A stretch of 64,000 nucleotides of DNA from assembly GCA_013200995.1 (NCBI GenBank), contig CP053688.1, positions 1,860,001 to 1,924,000 of the forward strand, given 5' to 3'. This DNA is from Arthrobacter citreus (lineage in GTDB: Bacteria; Bacillota; Bacilli; Bacillales; Bacillaceae_G). The notes under the pieces are model-generated. The model was given only the letters and a program-made list of their open reading frames with translations. It was not told where the DNA came from and ran no database searches. The translations under genes and the position numbers were made by a program. This document shows, in pieces, positions 59,004-64,000 of this stretch; within the stretch, counting starts at the first letter, position 1; each line of letters opens with the position of its first letter.

Positions 59004-60205
59004 CTCTCTACCTCATTTAGTAAGTGATGCACTTCAAGTAATATTTCTTTAGCTACTTCTTTTTTACTCATTTTAGGTAACGGTTTACTTTCACCATTCC
59101 GCTTAAAAATCGTTACAATATTCGTATCAGACCCAAAACCCGCCCCAGCTTTTGTTACATCATTTGCAACAATCATATCAGCATTTTTCTTTATCAGTTT
59201 ACTTTTTGCATACTCATCTATTTGGCTTGTTTCTGCAGCAAAACCAACTAAAATTTGATGTGTTTTATTTTGACCTAAAGTTAAAAGTATATCTTTTGTA
59301 CGTTTAAACGAAATTGAAAGATCACCTTCAACCTTTTTTACTTTTTGGTCATACGAAATTGAAGGGGTATAATCAGCTACTGCTGCAGTTTTTATAACAA
59401 CATCAGCCTCATCATACTGTGACCAGATCGCTTCAAACATTTGTTCAGCAGACTCAATTTGGATAAATTTACAACCATCAGGTGGAGTTAAATTAGATGG
59501 ACCTGATACTAAAGTTACTTCTGCACCTAATGAGACTGCAACTTCTGCAATACTATAACCCATTTTGCCTGTTGAGTGATTTGAAACAAATCGAACTGGA
59601 TCAATTTTTTCTACTGTCGGTCCAGCGGAGATAATTATTTTTTTTCCTTTTAATAACCCAACTTCTCTTTGGAAATATTCATTTACAAATTGAACAATTT
59701 CCTCAGGCTCAGCTAATCTACCTTTCCCCACATAACCACATGCTAAATACCCTTCATTAGGTTCGATAAATCGATGTCCGATTTCTTTCAAAGTACTCAT
59801 ATTTTTTTGAACAATTGGATGATTATACATATTAACATTCATAGCTGGCGCGACCCAAACTGGCTTTGTTGCAGCAAGTAAAGTTGCTTGAATCATTTCA
59901 TCACCAAGACCGTTTGCAAGCTTTCCAATTGTATTAGCAGTTGCTGGTGCAACAATAATTAAATCAGGCCAATCCCCTAAATCGATATGCGCAATTTTAG
60001 AACTATCCTTTTCATCAAACGTATCTATATATACATCATTTCTTGATAAAGCTTGAAACGTTAAAGGTGTCACAAATTCAACTGCAGAAGGGCTCATCAT
60101 TACTTTAACGTCATATCCTGCTTGTACTAGTTTACTTGTAAGTGCCGCTGCCTTATAGACTGCAATCCCACCTGTAACACATAGGAGAATCTTTTTCTGT
60201 ACCAC
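59000..60205 (-). CDS. coaBC: Bifunctional phosphopantothenoylcysteine decarboxylase / phosphopantothenate-cysteine ligase
   Basis: Catalyses two successive steps of coenzyme A synthesis. The N-terminal CoaC flavoprotein domain (about 1-185) has GGIAVYKAA, APAMNVNMYNHP and the catalytic Cys in EGYLACGYVGKGRL. The C-terminal CoaB domain (about 186-401) has ISAGPTVEKIDPVRFVSNHSTGKMG. Length is 401 aa. Start is GTG 60205. It overlaps priA by 4 nt. Upstream lies the unusual gap 60206-60579. Confidence 0.97.
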   Translation of the reverse strand: MVQKKILLCVTGGIAVYKAAALTSKLVQAGYDVKVMMSPSAVEFVTPLTFQALSRNDVYIDTFDEKDSSKIAHIDLGDWPDLIIVAPATANTIGKLANGLGDEMIQATLLAATKPVWVAPAMNVNMYNHPIVQKNMSTLKEIGHRFIEPNEGYLACGYVGKGRLAEPEEIVQFVNEYFQREVGLLKGKKIIISAGPTVEKIDPVRFVSNHSTGKMGYSIAEVAVSLGAEVTLVSGPSNLTPPDGCKFIQIESAEQMFEAIWSQYDEADVVIKTAAVADYTPSISYDQKVKKVEGDLSISFKRTKDILLTLGQNKTHQILVGFAAETSQIDEYAKSKLIKKNADMIVANDVTKAGAGFGSDTNIVTIFKRNGESKPLPKMSKKEVAKEILLEVHHLLNEVER

Positions 60206-60322
60206 TCACCTTCACCCTTTCAAATCTTATACTTTCTATGTAATGTCAAAAAATAGTTCTTTTTGATGTTCTATGTCTAAGATACCACAAATATGTTTTA
60301 AATAAATATTAAAGACTTATAT

Positions 60323-60344
60323 AAAGAAAACCCGCCAACTGGCG
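60323..60344 (-). terminator. Terminator after rpoZ
   Basis: The stem CGCCA/TGGCG (60333-60337 with 60340-60344) is followed on the minus strand by GGTTTTCTTT. It is about 235 nt beyond the rpoZ stop. Confidence 0.7.
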
Positions 60345-60452
60345 AGCCTTATCGTCGAAATTAAAGGCAAGTTGCCTTTATCTTAATTTCTAGAAACAGG
60401 AACCTTCGTCGAGAATGATCCTTGCTGCCACTTTATACATTAAAACGTAAAA

Positions 60453-60566
60453 ATAAGACTGTCCCCATCTGACTAGTCACCACGAAACTTTTTAAGGAAG
60501 TGTTAAAACACCACGTTGTCCTTTTTAGTCATATGGATATTAGCAAATGTTTTGGGACAGCCTCAT
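60453..60566. mobile_element. MITE-like / IS-end remnant
   Basis: The ends form an imperfect terminal inverted repeat. The left end reads ATAAGACTGTCCC (60453-60465). The reverse complement of the right end reads ATGAGGCTGTCCC (60554-60566); 11 of 13 positions match. GGCTGTCCCAAAA-type termini are common on Firmicute insertion sequences. The 114-bp body has no coding frame and contains a GTGTTTTAACAC palindrome. No clear target duplication is visible. It could instead be a simple structured 3' UTR. Confidence 0.45.
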
Positions 60567-60579
60567 CACACGTTAAATA

Positions 60580-60792
60580 TTAGTCTTCTTTAACTTCTTC
60601 AAGTTTTCTATAAGATAATAGTCCAGCATTAATTTCTTCTAATGCTTTTCCTACAAATTTGTCAGATACAGGTTTTTCAACACGAGTATCTTTAGTTACT
60701 TGCATTTCACGAGCACGCTTTGATGCAACTGTTACTAGTGTGTATTTTGAGTCTAATTTTGTTAATAAACGGTCAATCGAAGGATATAACAT
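60580..60792 (-). CDS. rpoZ: RNA polymerase omega subunit
   Basis: Small subunit that helps assemble and stabilise the beta-prime subunit. The 70-aa protein begins [20 protein letters not shown] and includes ASKRAREM and [15 protein letters not shown], the conserved omega segments. Its GGAGG lies in the end of gmk and its start follows the gmk stop by 3 nt, so the two are coupled. Confidence 0.97.
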   Translation of the reverse strand: MLYPSIDRLLTKLDSKYTLVTVASKRAREMQVTKDTRVEKPVSDKFVGKALEEINAGLLSYRKLEEVKED

Positions 60793-60795
60793 AGT

Positions 60796-61413
<618 letters not shown>

Positions 61414-61564
61414 TTATGACCCTACCCTTCTAATTCTTAAACAGTTTAAATAATTAAAGGTCAATCTATTTCTTTATCTTGTGTTAGAGTCAATTAACAA
61501 AATTAATTAGTCTTCTAATTCACATTGTTACCGGACCTTTGCAACTATAAACAAATCTTTTACA

Positions 61565-62434
61565 TTATTCAATATTTTGAACTTGCTCTCTAATTTTTTC
61601 AAGATTATTTTTAATTTCAACTACTTGTTTTGAAATATCCAATGAATTTGCTTTTGAACCAATCGTATTAACTTCGCGATTCATTTCTTGTACGATGAAA
61701 TCTAGTTTACGTCCCATTGATTCATTTAAATGCAATGTTTCTTTAAATAAGTCTAAATGACTAGTTAGTCGAACTAATTCTTCAGAAATATCGCAGCGAT
61801 CTGCAAATAGCATGATTTCTGTTAATAATCTTTGCTCATCTACAGTAGTTAATTCAACTTCTGCCAATTTAGATTGAAGTTTTTCTCGATATGATTTCAC
61901 TACTTGAGGAGAATACTCAGCAATCTGTTTTTTACATTCTTCAATCGCTGATAATCTTTCTATCAAATCTTTTTCTAGTTGCCTACCTTCTTTACACTTA
62001 ACATCAAAAAATTGTTTACATGCGTTTTCGGTAGTCGTAAATAATAATTCTTCAAAATTATCATTAATTTGTTCTACTTCACTAACTGTAGTTACTTCAG
62101 GTAACTTTAATAAATCAATTGGATTATAAGTAGATTCATTTTGTTTTTCACCTGAAAGATTTTCAATCGCTTTTTTATATTGTTGAATTAAGCCTTCATC
62201 TATTTGTAATGTACGTTGTAACAAACCTTCAATTGTAACAAAAACCTCTACTCGACCTCGACTAGTATATTCGGCTACAATTTTCTTAATTGCATCTTCA
62301 TATGCTAATAATTGTCTAGGCATTCGAACGATTGTCTCTAAATATCGATGATTTACTGCCTTCATTTCAATATGTATTTTGTACTGTTCATTTGACAAAA
62401 TGGCTTTACCATACCCTGTCATACTTACAACCAT
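61565..62434 (-). CDS. YicC/YloC family endoribonuclease
   Basis: Conserved protein of the YicC family (B. subtilis YloC); members have been shown to be endoribonucleases acting on small RNAs and mRNAs. The N-terminus MVVSMTGYGKA, the segment EMKAVNHRYLETIVRMP and the C-terminal GRKLDFIVQEMNREVNTIGSKAN are hallmarks. The protein is 289 aa, mostly helical in the second half. Upstream is the P-type ATPase gene with a terminator; downstream is gmk after a gap of 151 nt. Confidence 0.9.
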   Translation of the reverse strand: MVVSMTGYGKAILSNEQYKIHIEMKAVNHRYLETIVRMPRQLLAYEDAIKKIVAEYTSRGRVEVFVTIEGLLQRTLQIDEGLIQQYKKAIENLSGEKQNESTYNPIDLLKLPEVTTVSEVEQINDNFEELLFTTTENACKQFFDVKCKEGRQLEKDLIERLSAIEECKKQIAEYSPQVVKSYREKLQSKLAEVELTTVDEQRLLTEIMLFADRCDISEELVRLTSHLDLFKETLHLNESMGRKLDFIVQEMNREVNTIGSKANSLDISKQVVEIKNNLEKIREQVQNIE

Positions 62435-62497
62435 TGTTCCACTTCCAATACACTAATTTTCTCTCTAATTTAATTACCAATTTTTATTCAATATGTA

Positions 62498-62535
62498 AAA
62501 GAGAAAAGGTAATAGAGCGTACCTCTACTACCTTT
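62498..62535 (-). terminator. Terminator after the P-type ATPase gene
   Basis: A 13-bp stem with one mismatch (62505-62517 with 62523-62535) has a 5-nt loop and is followed by TTTTCTCTTTT on the minus strand. Confidence 0.8.
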
Positions 62536-62581
62536 AGGAATTATAACATATTTTAAATTGGTTATCCATTTTGTTCTTAAA

Positions 62582-64000
62582 TTATTTTTTCTTTGTAAAT
62601 AAAGCTCCAGCAAGCATAAAAGTTGGGATCGACGAAAGTCCGCCTATTAGGAACCAATCTCTACCCACAATTGGAATCGTTTTGAAAATAGGTTGTAATG
62701 GTGGATAATAGATTACGACTAACATTAATAACATTGAAATAATAACAGCACCAATTAAATATAAATTTCCAAATACGTTTCGATGGAAAATGGAACGCTC
62801 ACTTCTACAATCAAATACATGAATTAATTGCGCTAAAACTAAAGTTGAAAATGCTACTGTTTGAGCGTATTCTAATTGATTCGGATGCTGATTATAGGAG
62901 ATTATGAATGCCAATAGTGTGACAAATCCAATTAAAAATCCTCTCGAAATGATTTTCCAACCTAACCCTCTTGCAAAAATCCCTTCTGATAATGAGCGAG
63001 GACTTCTTTTCATCACATCGTCTTCAGCAGAATCTACACCTAATGCCATTGCTGGTAAGCCATCCGTTACTAAATTTACCCATAAAATTTGTACTGGTAC
63101 TAGTGGTAATGGTAAGGCTAACAACATCGCAAACAACATAACCAAAATTTCCCCGACATTCGAAGCTAATAAGTAACGTATGAATTTTCGAATATTACTA
63201 TAAATATTGCGTCCTTCTGTAATAGCCGATTTGATTGTCGCAAAATTATCATCGAGTAAGACTAAAGACGAAGCTTCTTTCGCTACATCTGTGCCTGTAA
63301 TCCCCATCGAGATTCCGATATCTGCTGCCTTGATTGCTGGTGCATCATTTACACCATCACCAGTCATAGCTACGATATGTCCATTTGCTTGAAGCGCTTT
63401 AACAATTTTTAATTTATGCTCAGGAGAAACTCGGGCAAACACCGAAGCATCTTCAACGAATTCCTGAATTTGCTCGATCGATAGTGCATCTAATTCTTTT
63501 CCTTCTACTACTCTACCATTATCTCTTAATATCCCTAGTTTTCTAGCGATACTTGAAGCAGTTAATTTATGATCACCAGTAATCATAATCGTTTTAATCC
63601 CTGCTTCTTTACATTCTTGAACAGCTTGTGCAACTTCTGCTCTTGGAGGGTCAATCATCCCTTGCAAACCAATAAAAGTTAAATTATTTTCAAGCTCCCT
63701 TTCATCAATAATCGTTGCTTTTAATGGTTTAAAAGCAATCGCAATCGTACGGAGAGCATTATTTGCATAGGATTCAATTGTACTTTCAACAGCGTTTTGT
63801 CTAAACGTATTTAATTGCTCTTCTCTTTCATGCCATAAAATTGTCTTACATTTAGAAAGTAACACGTCAGGAGCACCCTTCGTAATTACAAACTGTTCAC
63901 CTGAACGATTTTTTACAACAACCGTCATCATTTTCCGTGTACTATCAAATGGGACCTCATGTACTCTAGTGAAATTCGAGCTTACATATTCTCGGTCGAT
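62582..64000 (-). CDS. P-type Ca2+-transporting ATPase, C-terminal part (cut by window edge)
   Basis: A P2A-type cation pump (B. subtilis YloB/PacL). The frame is open to position 64000, with residues upstream of the first in-window ATG (…RVHEVPFDSTRKMM) fitting the nucleotide-binding domain. Visible motifs are KGAPDVLL, TGDHKLTASSIA and TGDGVNDAPAIKAAD. The C-terminal membrane segments M5-M10 include ILWVNLVTDGLPAMALG. The phosphorylation site (DKTGT) lies beyond the window. B. subtilis YloB is a calcium pump of vegetative cells and spores; the substrate here is inferred from the family. Confidence 0.93.
   Translation of the reverse strand: MDREYVSSNFTRVHEVPFDSTRKMMTVVVKNRSGEQFVITKGAPDVLLSKCKTILWHEREEQLNTFRQNAVESTIESYANNALRTIAIAFKPLKATIIDERELENNLTFIGLQGMIDPPRAEVAQAVQECKEAGIKTIMITGDHKLTASSIARKLGILRDNGRVVEGKELDALSIEQIQEFVEDASVFARVSPEHKLKIVKALQANGHIVAMTGDGVNDAPAIKAADIGISMGITGTDVAKEASSLVLLDDNFATIKSAITEGRNIYSNIRKFIRYLLASNVGEILVMLFAMLLALPLPLVPVQILWVNLVTDGLPAMALGVDSAEDDVMKRSPRSLSEGIFARGLGWKIISRGFLIGFVTLLAFIISYNQHPNQLEYAQTVAFSTLVLAQLIHVFDCRSERSIFHRNVFGNLYLIGAVIISMLLMLVVIYYPPLQPIFKTIPIVGRDWFLIGGLSSIPTFMLAGALFTKKK

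Larger units (their letters stand above)
60206..60579. other. Gap between rpoZ and coaBC with terminator, palindromes and MITE-like repeat
   Basis: This 374-bp interval holds a terminator after rpoZ (60323-60344), a perfect 9-bp palindromic hairpin 60362-60380, two copies of TCGTCGA (60352-60358 and 60406-60412) and a 114-bp inverted-repeat element (60453-60566). The 120 bp nearest coaBC are AT-rich, and a clear promoter was not identified. No coding frame is evident. Confidence 0.6.

Overview
The window is a chromosomal housekeeping block from a low-GC, endospore-forming Firmicute of the Bacillaceae. Gene content and order follow the Bacillus subtilis yloB-to-polC region almost gene for gene. 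A 27-codon spoVM supports sporulation. I see no rRNA, tRNA, CRISPR array, prophage or intact insertion sequence. I cannot name the species. All genes except rpmB lie on the minus strand, so transcription runs from high to low coordinates.

In transcription order: (1) 64000-56000 holds the end of a P-type Ca2+ ATPase, the YloC RNase, gmk, rpoZ, coaBC, priA, def and fmt. (2) 55050-47600 holds rsmB, rlmN, the Ser/Thr phosphatase-kinase pair prpC-prkC, rsgA, rpe and thiN. (3) 47500-42870 holds spoVM, rpmB (the only plus-strand gene), the Asp23-family yloU, the fatty-acid-kinase-like yloV/fakA, and the L-serine dehydratase genes sdaAB-sdaAA. (4) 42871-36300 holds recG and the lipid-synthesis operon fapR-plsX-fabD-fabG-acpP, with two FapR-like operator sites at its head, then rnc. 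(5) 36065-27100 holds smc and ftsY, ylxM-ffh (SRP), and rpsP-khpA-rimM-trmD-rplS. (6) 26950-21070 holds signal peptidase, rbgA, rnhB, sucC-sucD and dprA. (7) 20830-13550 holds topA, trmFO, xerC, hslV, hslU and codY. (8) 12460-1 holds sigD, rpsB-tsf, pyrH-frr, uppS-cdsA-dxr-rseP-proS and the N-terminal part of polC.

The main departure from the familiar layout is between codY and sigD. In B. subtilis this interval carries the large flagellar/chemotaxis (fla/che) operon, of which sigD is a late gene. Here about 1.1 kb of AT-rich DNA with no recognisable gene joins codY directly to an intact-looking sigD, and swrB is also absent between sigD and rpsB. The motility sigma factor is therefore stranded in a housekeeping cluster. 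remA (between yloC and gmk), ylqD, ylqG and ylqH are also absent from their usual B. subtilis positions.

Other points of interest are a MITE-like inverted-repeat element and a structured segment between rpoZ and coaBC, a structured segment of higher GC between smc and rnc, a promoter placed upstream of a terminator before uppS, and leader RNAs before rpsB and rplS. Many translation starts were moved downstream of the longest reading frame, because the first in-frame start codon lies within or before the Shine-Dalgarno sequence. Several chosen starts are TTG or GTG. I found no convincing wholly novel multi-gene system: nearly all coding sequence is recognisable conserved core machinery.
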